DNA of 64,000 bases from positions 1 to 64,000 of the forward strand of contig JAIPJY010000013.1 in the NCBI GenBank assembly GCA_021733925.1. The letters are read 5' to 3'. Positions 33,339 to 42,321 of the stretch are shown here, piece by piece; positions within the stretch are counted from its first letter, which is position 1, and each line of letters begins with the position of its first letter. Below the pieces are notes generated by a model. It saw nothing but the letters and a program-made list of their open reading frames with translations, was not told the DNA's origin and made no database searches. The DNA is from Prosthecobacter sp. GTDB taxonomy: Bacteria; Verrucomicrobiota; Verrucomicrobiia; Verrucomicrobiales; Verrucomicrobiaceae. The position numbers were made by a program, and so were the translations under genes.

Positions 33339-34688
33339 TCAGGAAACCGTGCTTTCAGCAGGATGTGCGGGTGTATTTGCAGCAGGCTGCTTTTGGGGCG
33401 ACTGCGGCTCAAAAACGGCGAGCCAGCGTGCCACTGCCTGGATGGGAGCAACGATCCAACGCTCCACGATTGCGTCATAAAATCCACGGCCGAGCGCCAG
33501 GCGGTAGAGCCAGAGCTGCAGAGCGGGTGGCAGCAGCGATTCGTAAAGGCTGCCAGTTGGGCTGACCTTGCCACCAGAGGCGGCATGCACCCGGTGATAG
33601 TCACGAAGCATGGACGGCGCGCGCAGAAACTGCAGCGTGCGCAGCGTGGCATGACTGACCAGATGGATGACGGCAAAGGTGGTCCAGCCAAAACCGATCT
33701 CGATAAATATAAGGCCTATCTGCGTCTGAGCCGCATAGGCCAGCGAGGCCTTGGCGTCAGCGCAGGTGCGGTGTACGAGCGTGCCTAGAAAGGCCGTGGC
33801 CAGGCCGGTGATGATGATGAGTCCGGTGGCAATCCACGACTGGTGAATGAGCGGCTCGATCCGCAGCAGCAGGTAGGCCCCGGCATGGATGGAGATGGCT
33901 CCATAAAACACGGCGCTGGATGGCGTGGGCCCCTCCATGGCCCGTGGCAGCCAGCCACAGAACAGTCCCTGCGATGATTTTCCCCCGGCTGCGATCACCA
34001 GCAGCACTGCAATGACTGTCCCCTCGGCACCCTGCATCTGGCTCTGACAGCCAGGCCATTCACCGCTGAACAAGCCCTCCCAAGAGGTGGTGCCGAACCA
34101 GTGATGCGCCAAAAAGATGGCCAGCAGCATGAACAAATCTGCCACACGATAAGAGGCAAAGACCCAGAGTGCATTGCGCACCGGCTCAGGCCGGTACTGG
34201 AAGAACCCGACGAGCAATACCGAGGTAATGGCCACCGTTTCCCAGCCGACGATGAGCAGATCCAGCGAGTCCGCCGTGAAGACAAGCAGCGCACCAAAGG
34301 TGAAAAGGTGCAGCAGCATGAAGAAGCGGTGAAAGCCCGGATCACGATGCAGGTAGCGCACGGAAAAGAAGCCCACGATGCCTGCCAGCACCACGGTCAA
34401 GCCAACCATCAGCAGGGAGAGCCTGTCAATGAGCAGGGACAGCGGATAGCCATAATGCCCCACGGTGAACCAGTCCCCCAGCATTACTCGCACCGAATGC
34501 AGCCCATCCACCCTCATGCGCCAGCCGGTCATGATCACGAGCAGCGCGAGAACCGCATACGCTGACTTGGTGATCCGCGCCATGGTGCGCTCCGTCACAC
34601 AGCCACCCAGCAGCCAGACGATGCTCAGCGCGAGGAAGAGCACGCCTGGCGTGGCGATGAACAGTGGGATCAGGATTTTTAGATTCAT
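33339..34688 (-). CDS. dabB: Proton-conducting membrane subunit, DabB
   Basis: 449 residues, NuoL-like. The TM5 glutamate is in LIVGWETVAITSVLLVGF and the key lysine in AAGGKSSQGLFCGWLPRAMEGPTP, which is the most conserved string of the family. It is preceded directly by DabA (DUF2309). In the DAB system DabB is thought to couple cation flow to one-way hydration of CO2 by DabA, accumulating bicarbonate. It lacks the C-terminal horizontal helix of true NuoL, consistent with a DabB rather than complex I part. Confidence 0.87.
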   Translation of the reverse strand: MNLKILIPLFIATPGVLFLALSIVWLLGGCVTERTMARITKSAYAVLALLVIMTGWRMRVDGLHSVRVMLGDWFTVGHYGYPLSLLIDRLSLLMVGLTVVLAGIVGFFSVRYLHRDPGFHRFFMLLHLFTFGALLVFTADSLDLLIVGWETVAITSVLLVGFFQYRPEPVRNALWVFASYRVADLFMLLAIFLAHHWFGTTSWEGLFSGEWPGCQSQMQGAEGTVIAVLLVIAAGGKSSQGLFCGWLPRAMEGPTPSSAVFYGAISIHAGAYLLLRIEPLIHQSWIATGLIIITGLATAFLGTLVHRTCADAKASLAYAAQTQIGLIFIEIGFGWTTFAVIHLVSHATLRTLQFLRAPSMLRDYHRVHAASGGKVSPTGSLYESLLPPALQLWLYRLALGRGFYDAIVERWIVAPIQAVARWLAVFEPQSPQKQPAANTPAHPAESTVS

Positions 34689-34715
34689 AAAAACATAGAG
34701 AATATGGCGGGCTTT

Positions 34716-37643
34716 TTACGCGGCCCGGGGGTCGATGCGGGCCAGAGCGAGGTGTTCCATTTTGCCGCGATACCAGGCCAGTGAGCTGGAAGCCACAGGA
34801 AGCGGTTCTTCATTGCCTTCAAGCTTCTCAAAGACACCGTCCCGGTACACCTCCACATGCCCGTCATCAGGGTCCATGGTGGCAATGCGAATCCACTGAT
34901 TGCAGACGATTTCGTTGAGTTCACTGTCTGCCTTGATGACGCTCATCAGACGTTCAGGCGTGGTTTCGACAACGAATAGCATGCGCACTGGCTCATGGAT
35001 CTCGACCGCCTGCGCCGGCAGTCCTGTGCGCAAATCACTTTGATAACCGTTCATCACGCCGACCAATCCGGTGATGTTATGCGGCAGTTTAGTGCCGCTG
35101 CCGTAAACATCATTATCGACGGCGGAGAAGTAATAATCTAGATTGATGCTGTAGCACACTGGAAGCGCCGCGCCGACAACTTGCGCCAGCGCTTCATTGG
35201 TGGGATCTTTGGTGGCATCGTAGGAAGCGAGAAAAGCACGGCGGTCCATGAACAGGCCTTTGGTGATCTCACGCCGTCCGACAAAGGTCACGGCGTTGGT
35301 GCAGTGTCCGTACTCAGGACGCGGCTCACCGATGTGTTCCGCACGCTCCTGCACATGCCTCAGGCTGGATTCCGGAGTGATGTCATGGCCTGCCGCCGCA
35401 AATCGACGTGCACGCTCATGGGCGTTAAGCGTGCGAGCCTTGTCGAGCGACTGATGAATGCGCGCCAGATCCGCATGGTGGGTATCAGGCAGCAGGTCCA
35501 CGTCAAAGAAGTTAATATCCTCGTTGCAGGTGTCGTGGTAACCGCCAAGAAACCAGGTATCCTCAGGAATGACCACCCCTTTGGCCCGCAAGGCTTCCCT
35601 CACGGCCGGGCGATTGGCGATGAGGGCAAACAGGCGTGCGTTGGGCGCACCAGTGCGCCCACCACAGGCCTGGCAGCAGTAGGCGGACTCGTAGGGGTTG
35701 TTCAGGCTGGTGGAACCATGACCGAGAATGACCACCAGACGCGCATGTCCCTTGTGCAACCCGGCAGGCCCGAGCACCTCATAAACACACTCCGCCAGCT
35801 CCTGCGTGGTGAACCCGCTCATGAGACCGGTGGTTGCATCCCTCGAGGCTGCATCGTCCCGCATGAAGGCAAACTCCGTCTTTGGCTCCGGCAAGAAGGC
35901 GCGGTTGAGTTGCTTGATGAATCGACCGTAGGCCAGCGGGGTGAGGACGCGCAGCACGAGTGGAAAGAGGCTGAGGAAACCGAGGCAGGCAGTGCTGATC
36001 CAACCGCGCACCAAGGTGCGCGAAGAGATGAAACTGTTGCGCGCCACCATGGCCCACACGCGGCGCATCCCCTGGCGCTGTTCATGCAAGTGCGCGTCCC
36101 CCCCGACGGCAACCTCACGCACAGAATGCGCAGGCTTAATGACGACGGGACACAGCGAGACGCCGTCCGCGTCATCCATGCTGGCGTTATTAATGGCCAC
36201 GCCAAAAAAGCCCGCGACTCCCACCGTTTCGATGCTGGGATCGACCTCTTCGAGCGCGCGGCGGATGGACTCCTCGCGTTCGTCAATACAGAAAACCACC
36301 TGGGCGATCAGGCGATTGCTGCTAGGCACGATCTGCGGCATGGCACGGTGCCTGGCCAGCGGAATCAACACACGCCGCTCATGTCTGCGCTCATAGGCCA
36401 GATGCAGCAGCCTTCGGCGTTCGGTCTCATGGCAGGCGAGGATCTCCTGATCCAGCCACGCCAGCTCCTCATCCGTGAAAGTCCCAAGCTCACTGCTGCT
36501 GATGCCCAGCAACTGGACTACATCAAACACACGCGCCACGTGGGTCAGCGAGTCAAAGCGCGGCACAGGCAGCAGGGTGGTGCGCCATGCGACCGTGTCG
36601 CCAGAGATGTCCTTGAGCGCCGCCACAGTGTAGGTGAGGCGCAGCGCAAGAAATTCCATGAGGGAGCAGCGCACACGATCATGCGGGGCCAGCGTGACAT
36701 CCACCTCCAGCATGCGGATCATGCCCGCCCAGCCTCGCAGCGCGAGCAGTTCTTCCGTGACAAACTCCTCCCACTGCCCCAAGGGCACATCGAGCTGTTC
36801 GAGCGCCTCCAACACGACGGTGTCCGCGTCCATATTGGCGGCGTCCTGCCTCAAAAATTCAGCGCGCACACCGCTGAGATGCGCCGGAAATATGGCAAAC
36901 ACCTGAGGCATGATCTTGCGCGCAGCCTGGAGCAGCCCCTTGTCACGGTGCGGCATGGGCCAATAGGCGATGCCCTGGTCCAGATAGGCCCCTGTGAGGC
37001 GGATGAGCGGAGGATGAATAAGCGCATCCATGTCAATGCCGTGCTGCACCAGCACGACATCGCGCGGACGTTTCGGCATCACGGGAGGTGGTGCTGGCCG
37101 AGGTTTCACCCTGACCCTGCATGCGTCCCAGAGCGCCGACGGAGAATCTCTGCGCAACGCCGTAGCGGAGGGCTCTGGCAGATCGTTGCGGAACGAATCC
37201 AGCCAGCCCCCCTCCTCAAGCTGCCAGGAAATGTTGATGCCATTCACCCGGCGCATACCGGGTGCCAGCATCACGCGCCTAAGCTCACGCCGCCTGAGCC
37301 TGCCCGGCAGGATGTCCGCATCCGGCTCACGGCTGAGAACCGCGTCAATATCTTCATCGAGGATGCGCCGCCTGCTCCGCTCCGTTTGATAAGCCTCTTC
37401 AGAAAGAAAAGGCTCGGCCTTGAACAACCTCCCGCCTTCAGTGACTGCGTCTTCAAACCTCCGGTGCTGCAACGAACGGAGCGTGTTGTAGTGCACAAAA
37501 ACCCCCAGGGGCCCCTGGATTGGCAGTGAATGAGCCGCATGATCCACCACCCGGCGCAGGTGCTCAAGACGCCCCTCTGCCGGCTGAGTCTCCTGCCAGG
37601 AGTCGTGAAGCCCACAGGGGCTGGCATGGGTGCGGATGCTCAT
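34716..37643 (-). CDS. dabA: DabA, DUF2309 carbonic-anhydrase-like inorganic carbon transporter subunit
   Basis: 975 residues. The zinc ligands of Halothiobacillus DabA (C351, D353, H524, C539) have clear counterparts: C452 and D454 in VVFCIDERE, H642 in ILGHGSTSLNNP and C657 in ESAYCCQACGG. The C-x-D and H-to-C spacings (2 and 15 residues) are identical. The N-terminal GVFVHYNTLRSLQHRRFEDAV is typical of the family. It acts with DabB as a vectorial CO2 hydration pump. The gene lies 206 bp downstream of the sensor kinase, with a hairpin in that gap, so it may also have its own promoter. Confidence 0.93.
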   Translation of the reverse strand: MSIRTHASPCGLHDSWQETQPAEGRLEHLRRVVDHAAHSLPIQGPLGVFVHYNTLRSLQHRRFEDAVTEGGRLFKAEPFLSEEAYQTERSRRRILDEDIDAVLSREPDADILPGRLRRRELRRVMLAPGMRRVNGINISWQLEEGGWLDSFRNDLPEPSATALRRDSPSALWDACRVRVKPRPAPPPVMPKRPRDVVLVQHGIDMDALIHPPLIRLTGAYLDQGIAYWPMPHRDKGLLQAARKIMPQVFAIFPAHLSGVRAEFLRQDAANMDADTVVLEALEQLDVPLGQWEEFVTEELLALRGWAGMIRMLEVDVTLAPHDRVRCSLMEFLALRLTYTVAALKDISGDTVAWRTTLLPVPRFDSLTHVARVFDVVQLLGISSSELGTFTDEELAWLDQEILACHETERRRLLHLAYERRHERRVLIPLARHRAMPQIVPSSNRLIAQVVFCIDEREESIRRALEEVDPSIETVGVAGFFGVAINNASMDDADGVSLCPVVIKPAHSVREVAVGGDAHLHEQRQGMRRVWAMVARNSFISSRTLVRGWISTACLGFLSLFPLVLRVLTPLAYGRFIKQLNRAFLPEPKTEFAFMRDDAASRDATTGLMSGFTTQELAECVYEVLGPAGLHKGHARLVVILGHGSTSLNNPYESAYCCQACGGRTGAPNARLFALIANRPAVREALRAKGVVIPEDTWFLGGYHDTCNEDINFFDVDLLPDTHHADLARIHQSLDKARTLNAHERARRFAAAGHDITPESSLRHVQERAEHIGEPRPEYGHCTNAVTFVGRREITKGLFMDRRAFLASYDATKDPTNEALAQVVGAALPVCYSINLDYYFSAVDNDVYGSGTKLPHNITGLVGVMNGYQSDLRTGLPAQAVEIHEPVRMLFVVETTPERLMSVIKADSELNEIVCNQWIRIATMDPDDGHVEVYRDGVFEKLEGNEEPLPVASSSLAWYRGKMEHLALARIDPRAA

Positions 37644-37751
37644 CGAAGATCAAAGGGCTAATAAAAAGCCTCCTTTCAGACTGCGCCATCCCTTCATCAA
37701 GGGGTTATTCCACTACGGACCACAGGGGGTGCATTTGCCAGGCATTTCCAC

Positions 37752-37770
37752 CCATGCAGCGCCTGCATGG
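37752..37770 (-). promoter_or_regulatory. Small hairpin in the kinase-dabA gap
   Basis: CCATGCAG (37752-37759) pairs with CTGCATGG (37763-37770) around CGC. It sits 109 bp before the dabA start. No T-run, so it could be an operator palindrome for the NarL-type regulator or an mRNA processing site. Confidence 0.4.
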
Positions 37771-37849
37771 TCCATACCGTTGCCTCCATGCCCTGGACAC
37801 CTGCCCAGCAACTCCATTTCCATACCCAAACCGGGCGGAGGCGCCTATA

Positions 37850-39160
37850 TCAGGCCGCTGGTGCCTGCAGCGGGATCACGATCTCGATTCGAAGTCCCTG
37901 CGGCAGCACACTGCTGGCGGTCAGTTCGCCGCCGGACTGCCGTGCCCGCGCACGCATGCCCACCATGCCAAGGCTGGGACTGTAAATAATATCGCCGGTG
38001 TGATTGGGCAGGCCTTTGCCATTGTCCTCTATGGTGAGAAGGATGTTTTGATCCCGATGCTTCAGGCTGATTTTCACTTCCGTGGCCTCCGAGTGCCGGG
38101 CGATGTTGGTGAAAGCTTCCTGGGCGATGCGGAAGAGGTGCGTTTCCGTTTCATCAGCTAGCCGACCCGTGAAGTCAGAATCGTAATCCACTTTCAGACG
38201 CGTACGCTGGCCAAATTTTTCCGCCAGCCAGCGCAAGCCGGCATCCAGACCAAAATCATCCAGAATGACGGGCCGCAGCAGATGGGAGAGCTCGCGCACA
38301 TTGGCGATGGATTCATCCACGAGATGCAGGCAGTCGGCTCGAAGTGAGGGCAGATCATGCGTGGAGCCCTTGGTCAGGTTCGAACGCACGGCGGCCAGCG
38401 ACTGGCCCAGCTCGTCGTGCAGTTCGTGAGAAAACCGCCGTGCGGCTTGCTCCTGAGTCTGCAGCATATGCCAGGACACTCGGCTCAGTTCCTCGGACTG
38501 CCAGCGGATGCGCTGGATGCTCTTGCGGGCAAAGGCAATGGTCAGAATGGCCGAGATCGCGGCGAGGAAGGAGCTGGAGCCCAGCAGCAGAGCCGAGTCA
38601 TCACTGAGATCTTGCGACTGCTGCTCCAACTGGTGTTCGGTTTTGGTGAGATGTTCCGAGCTGCTTTTGATGAGCTTGTTGACCAGCTCGACGACCTGGC
38701 TGTGATGCATGAACAAGGTCTCCAACTTTTCCCGCTGAACCGGTTCATTGCTTTCCAGCAGCCGGTGTGATTCCTGGGTGAAAGCTTTGACTCCCCTGTC
38801 CAGGTCCGCCCACAGTTCCGCATCTGCCAGAGACCGAACCTCCGGCCCGAGCCGAGAAATCTGGCGATCACTTTCATCCAGCTCCTGCAGCAACTTGGCC
38901 AGATCGGCGCGCTTCAGCTCAAACTGGGCGAACTGATGCAGCACCCCCGTCATGGTGTTTTCCTCCGACTGCACATCCTGCCGCAAGCGGGCGATGAGGA
39001 ACTGGTCCCGCGCCATCTGCTCCACCCCGTGCCGGATGCCCTGGCTCTGGCGTACGGCGATGAGACCCGCCGTTCCCAGCAGCACCATCACCAGCAGGAA
39101 ACCCAGCGCGAGGACTCGCAGCACGTAGCGTTCGGTGATGCGCAGGAAGGTGAACGACAT
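37850..39160 (-). CDS. Membrane sensor histidine kinase, HisKA_3 (NarX/DegS type)
   Basis: 436 residues from ATG 39160; a TTG at 39181 overlaps the SulP stop. TM1 (LRVLALGFLLVMVLLGTAGLIAV) and TM2 (ALLLGSSSFLAAISAILTIAF) bracket a helical periplasmic sensor of about 140 residues. The dimerisation/phosphoacceptor motif is RRFSHELHDELGQSLAAVRSNL, and the ATPase domain shows FRIAQEAFTNIARHSEA, EDNGKGL and SLGMVGMRARA. It pairs with the NarL-type regulator encoded first in the same operon; the SulP-carbonic anhydrase gene lies between them. Confidence 0.92.
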   Translation of the reverse strand: MSFTFLRITERYVLRVLALGFLLVMVLLGTAGLIAVRQSQGIRHGVEQMARDQFLIARLRQDVQSEENTMTGVLHQFAQFELKRADLAKLLQELDESDRQISRLGPEVRSLADAELWADLDRGVKAFTQESHRLLESNEPVQREKLETLFMHHSQVVELVNKLIKSSSEHLTKTEHQLEQQSQDLSDDSALLLGSSSFLAAISAILTIAFARKSIQRIRWQSEELSRVSWHMLQTQEQAARRFSHELHDELGQSLAAVRSNLTKGSTHDLPSLRADCLHLVDESIANVRELSHLLRPVILDDFGLDAGLRWLAEKFGQRTRLKVDYDSDFTGRLADETETHLFRIAQEAFTNIARHSEATEVKISLKHRDQNILLTIEDNGKGLPNHTGDIIYSPSLGMVGMRARARQSGGELTASSVLPQGLRIEIVIPLQAPAA

Positions 39161-39177
39161 GGGGGCAGGATGCGAAC

Positions 39178-41460
39178 TCAAATGGCCTTGACCATGGGAA
39201 TCGGCAGCGGTGAGTGGCTGGAGCCCTCTGTCTGAAAGAAAGATACCATGCCGGTCTGGATGTCGTACATAGCACCGACGATGACCAGCTTTCCTTGCTG
39301 AACCAGCCCTGTCAAGGTGCTGCTGCGCTCGGTGATCTTGCGCATGGTGCGCAGCACATTGCGGCGGGAGACCTCGTTGGCGTAGGCTGCCTTTTCAGCA
39401 GGCAGCCATTCACCTTCACGCTTGCAGGTGCTGAGGTCGACCGACTTTTGAATCTCACTGACGAGCGAATCGAGATTCACACAGCCGGTGGCTTCCGCAG
39501 CGGTTTGATTGCTGCAAATGAGATCCACAGCGGCATTGACCGCACCACAGGAAGTGTGACCCATGACCAGAATCATCTTCGCACCCGCCACGGCACAGCT
39601 GTACTCCAAGCTCCCCAGCACCTTGTCGCGCGCGATGTTGCCTGCGATCCGAACACTGAAAACATCTCCCAGGCTCAAGTCGAAAACGAGTTCTGCCGGC
39701 GTGCGGGAGTCGATGCAGCTGAGCACGACAGCCATGGGGAACTGACCGGCGGAAGTCGCATCCACCAAGCGGCCTATGTCGCGCGTGAGATGCGTGCCCT
39801 CACGGAACCGCTCGTTGCCTTCTTTGAAGATTTCCAGCACACGTTCCGGCGTCAGACTGTCCTGCACTTCGCGGCTGCTGTAATTCAAAAATTGAATGCG
39901 GTCTTTGATCTGCGGATATTTGTCTTTGAATCCCGCCAGACTGAGCTTGATGCCGTGCACCTTGGCCGTGTTGTGCTGAAAGTCGTGGATTAGGTCTAAA
40001 ATGTCCGCGTCAATGTAGTCCGTGCTGCGCGCATCCAGGAGAACATGGCCGCCCTTTGGAACGCTGCGCAGGGTTTCCTCGAGCTTCACACGGCTGAAAA
40101 AGCTCACCTGATTGGCAAGCTCAATGCGCAGGACGTCGCCGGTGATGTGCTGCTCCATGAACTTGCGCAGAGGCCGGCGCATGTTGCTGTGCAAAATGAA
40201 GCTGATGCTGACGACAAGACCAATGACGATGCCGACCAGCAGATCTGTCAGAACAATGGCAACGACTGTGATGATGAACGGCAGGAACTGGTTCCTGCCT
40301 TCAGTCCACATCTGTTTGACCAGAGCGGGACTTGCGAGCTTAAGCCCGGTCATGAGCAGAATGGCTCCGAGCGCGGCAAGCGGGATCTGGTTCAGCATGC
40401 CGGGCACCAGCAGAACGCAGCCAAGCAGCAGAATGCCATGGAAAAAAGTGGAGAGCTTGGTTTTGCCGCCGGCATTGATGTTCACACTGCTGCGCACGAT
40501 CACGCTCGTCACGGGCAGACCTCCGATCAGCCCTGCGGTTACATTGCCGATTCCCTGTGCGATCAGCTCCCGGTTGGGCGGACTGCTGCGCTGCTGGGGG
40601 TCGATCTTGTCCACCGCCTCAAGGTTGAGCATCGTCTCCAGGCTGGCGACGATGGCGATGGTGAATGCCGCGCCATACACGGCAGGATTGCCCAGCGCGG
40701 AAAAATTCGGAAACACGAGAAAGCCGAGGAACGCGCTGAAGTCTTTCGCCACCGGAACCTGAACCAGGTGAGAAGCTCCGATGGCCCATGCGCCACCGCC
40801 CACCTGCTTCAGCAACATGCTGACACCCACACCAAACAGCACCACCACCAGAGGGGCCGGCACAACACTATTTTTCAAAGGCTTGATCTTGTCCCAAAAA
40901 ACCATCAGCAGAATGGAAAGCACGCCCACCAGCGCGGCACCGGGCTGGATGTCAAACAACGCGGACCAAATTTCAGTGAAAGTGTTCTCATGGTCGGGCT
41001 GTTCGAAACCCATGTCACCTTCCGGGTCAGGGTCGTGCCCCACAACGTGCGGGATTTGTTTGAGTATCAAAATGACCCCGATGGCGGCCAGCAGTCCCTT
41101 GATCACACTTGAAGGGAAAAACGCGGCAATGAAACCGGCACGGCAGACACCGAGAATGATCTGCAGCACCCCTGCAAACATCACCGCCAGCAGGAACACA
41201 TCAAAAGCTCCCAGCTTGGTGATCTGTGCCGCCACAATGGCAGTCAAACCTGCCGCAGGTCCGCTGACACTCGTTTGGGAACCGCTGAGAACTCCGACTA
41301 CAATGCCGCCGATAATCCCCGCCACGATGCCCGCAAAGAGAGGTGCATTGGACGCCAGAGCCACCCCCAGACACAGCGGCAGCGCCACGAGAAAGACAAC
41401 GAGGCCGGCGGAGAGATCTTTGAAAAAGGTGGGGGGGGAGCTCGTGGAGGTGGCAGGCAT
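39178..41460 (-). CDS. SulP anion transporter fused to STAS and beta-carbonic anhydrase
   Basis: 760 residues. Residues 1-425 are the SulP membrane domain (SGPAAGLTAIVAAQI, IGNVTAGLIGGLPVTSVIVRSSVNI). About 435-525 is a STAS domain (DILDLIHDFQHN). About 538-750 is a complete beta-carbonic anhydrase with zinc ligands C582, H635 and C638 and the D584-R586 dyad, seen in SCIDSRTPAEL and GHTSCGAVN. The fusion strongly suggests bicarbonate as substrate, hydrated or dehydrated at the membrane. It is followed by the kinase gene and by dabAB. Confidence 0.93.
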   Translation of the reverse strand: MPATSTSSPPTFFKDLSAGLVVFLVALPLCLGVALASNAPLFAGIVAGIIGGIVVGVLSGSQTSVSGPAAGLTAIVAAQITKLGAFDVFLLAVMFAGVLQIILGVCRAGFIAAFFPSSVIKGLLAAIGVILILKQIPHVVGHDPDPEGDMGFEQPDHENTFTEIWSALFDIQPGAALVGVLSILLMVFWDKIKPLKNSVVPAPLVVVLFGVGVSMLLKQVGGGAWAIGASHLVQVPVAKDFSAFLGFLVFPNFSALGNPAVYGAAFTIAIVASLETMLNLEAVDKIDPQQRSSPPNRELIAQGIGNVTAGLIGGLPVTSVIVRSSVNINAGGKTKLSTFFHGILLLGCVLLVPGMLNQIPLAALGAILLMTGLKLASPALVKQMWTEGRNQFLPFIITVVAIVLTDLLVGIVIGLVVSISFILHSNMRRPLRKFMEQHITGDVLRIELANQVSFFSRVKLEETLRSVPKGGHVLLDARSTDYIDADILDLIHDFQHNTAKVHGIKLSLAGFKDKYPQIKDRIQFLNYSSREVQDSLTPERVLEIFKEGNERFREGTHLTRDIGRLVDATSAGQFPMAVVLSCIDSRTPAELVFDLSLGDVFSVRIAGNIARDKVLGSLEYSCAVAGAKMILVMGHTSCGAVNAAVDLICSNQTAAEATGCVNLDSLVSEIQKSVDLSTCKREGEWLPAEKAAYANEVSRRNVLRTMRKITERSSTLTGLVQQGKLVIVGAMYDIQTGMVSFFQTEGSSHSPLPIPMVKAI

Positions 41461-41565
41461 GCAGGAGGAAAAGTATGGATTATTGGAGTAAACGGCATTT
41501 CAAGCTGCTCCTCCTACGAATCCAACAACAAAAAGGCAGCAATTTTCCACAACATGCTCAATCCT

Positions 41566-42207
41566 TTAATCAATCAAACCGTTGCGGATGGAAAAGCGCA
41601 CCAGTTCGCCGATGGAATGAAGGTTGAGCTTTTCCATGATGCGGCCACGGTGAGCCTCCACGGTGTACACGCTCAAATTCAACACCGAGGCGATTTCCTT
41701 GTTGGTCTTGCTCTCAGAGATCATCTGCAGCACCTCCCGTTCCCGTGGTGACAGCAGGTCGATCGGGTTGGTGACGTGCTTGCGATAGTCGTCCAACACC
41801 GCATCGCTGACTTCCGGACTGAGAAATCCTTTGCCATTGGCGACGGCCCGAACGGCAGAAAGAAGATCGCTTTCGTTGCTGTCCTTCAACAGGTAGCCGT
41901 TGGCTCCCGCACGAAGCATTTCACGCACATAGACGGAGTCCTTCTGCATGGAGAGCGCCAGAATGCGCGCCTTCGGCACCGCCTTCGTGATCTGCCGCGC
42001 CGCCTCAATGCCGTTAAGCTCGGGCATCGTCACGTCCAGGACCACGATGTCCGGCTGCAGATTGATGGCTTTTTCCACCGCTTCCCGTCCATTGGCTGCC
42101 TCGCCCACGACTTCCATGTCCCACTGCGCAGCGAGGATCATGCGAAAGCCGTTGCGGACCACGGCATGGTCATCGGCAAGAAGAATGCGTGTTATTTTGG
42201 CAGACAT
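41566..42207 (-). CDS. NarL/FixJ-type response regulator
   Basis: 213 residues from ATG 42207 (MSAKITRILLADDHAVVR); upstream codons of the frame reach into the divergent gene's leader. The receiver has the acidic pocket ADD and phosphoacceptor aspartate in DIVVLDVTMPELNG, with the conserved lysine in ANGYLLKDS. The LuxR-type HTH is LSPREREVLQMISESKTNKEIASVL...VEAHRGRIMEKL. First gene of the carbon-uptake operon and divergent from a TonB receptor gene. Its kinase is encoded two genes downstream. Confidence 0.93.
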   Translation of the reverse strand: MSAKITRILLADDHAVVRNGFRMILAAQWDMEVVGEAANGREAVEKAINLQPDIVVLDVTMPELNGIEAARQITKAVPKARILALSMQKDSVYVREMLRAGANGYLLKDSNESDLLSAVRAVANGKGFLSPEVSDAVLDDYRKHVTNPIDLLSPREREVLQMISESKTNKEIASVLNLSVYTVEAHRGRIMEKLNLHSIGELVRFSIRNGLID

Positions 42208-42321
42208 GCAAATGTCACCATAGCGATCCTGAGGCGTGCGGCAAAGGGCAAAAAACTGGGGTTTATTTTGTGGGAATCTCGACGGCAAGTCGTCCCACAG
42301 AGGCCACCCCAATCCCAATTC

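Noticed and set aside
35181-37529. 782-codon plus-strand frame opposite dabA
   Set aside because: Antisense shadow; DabA zinc ligands and family motifs on the minus strand are decisive.
37736-37747. 12-bp match of TGCCAGGCATTT to the transposon end at 19476
   Set aside because: A 12-mer shared once in 64 kb is expected by chance and has no palindromic second half here.
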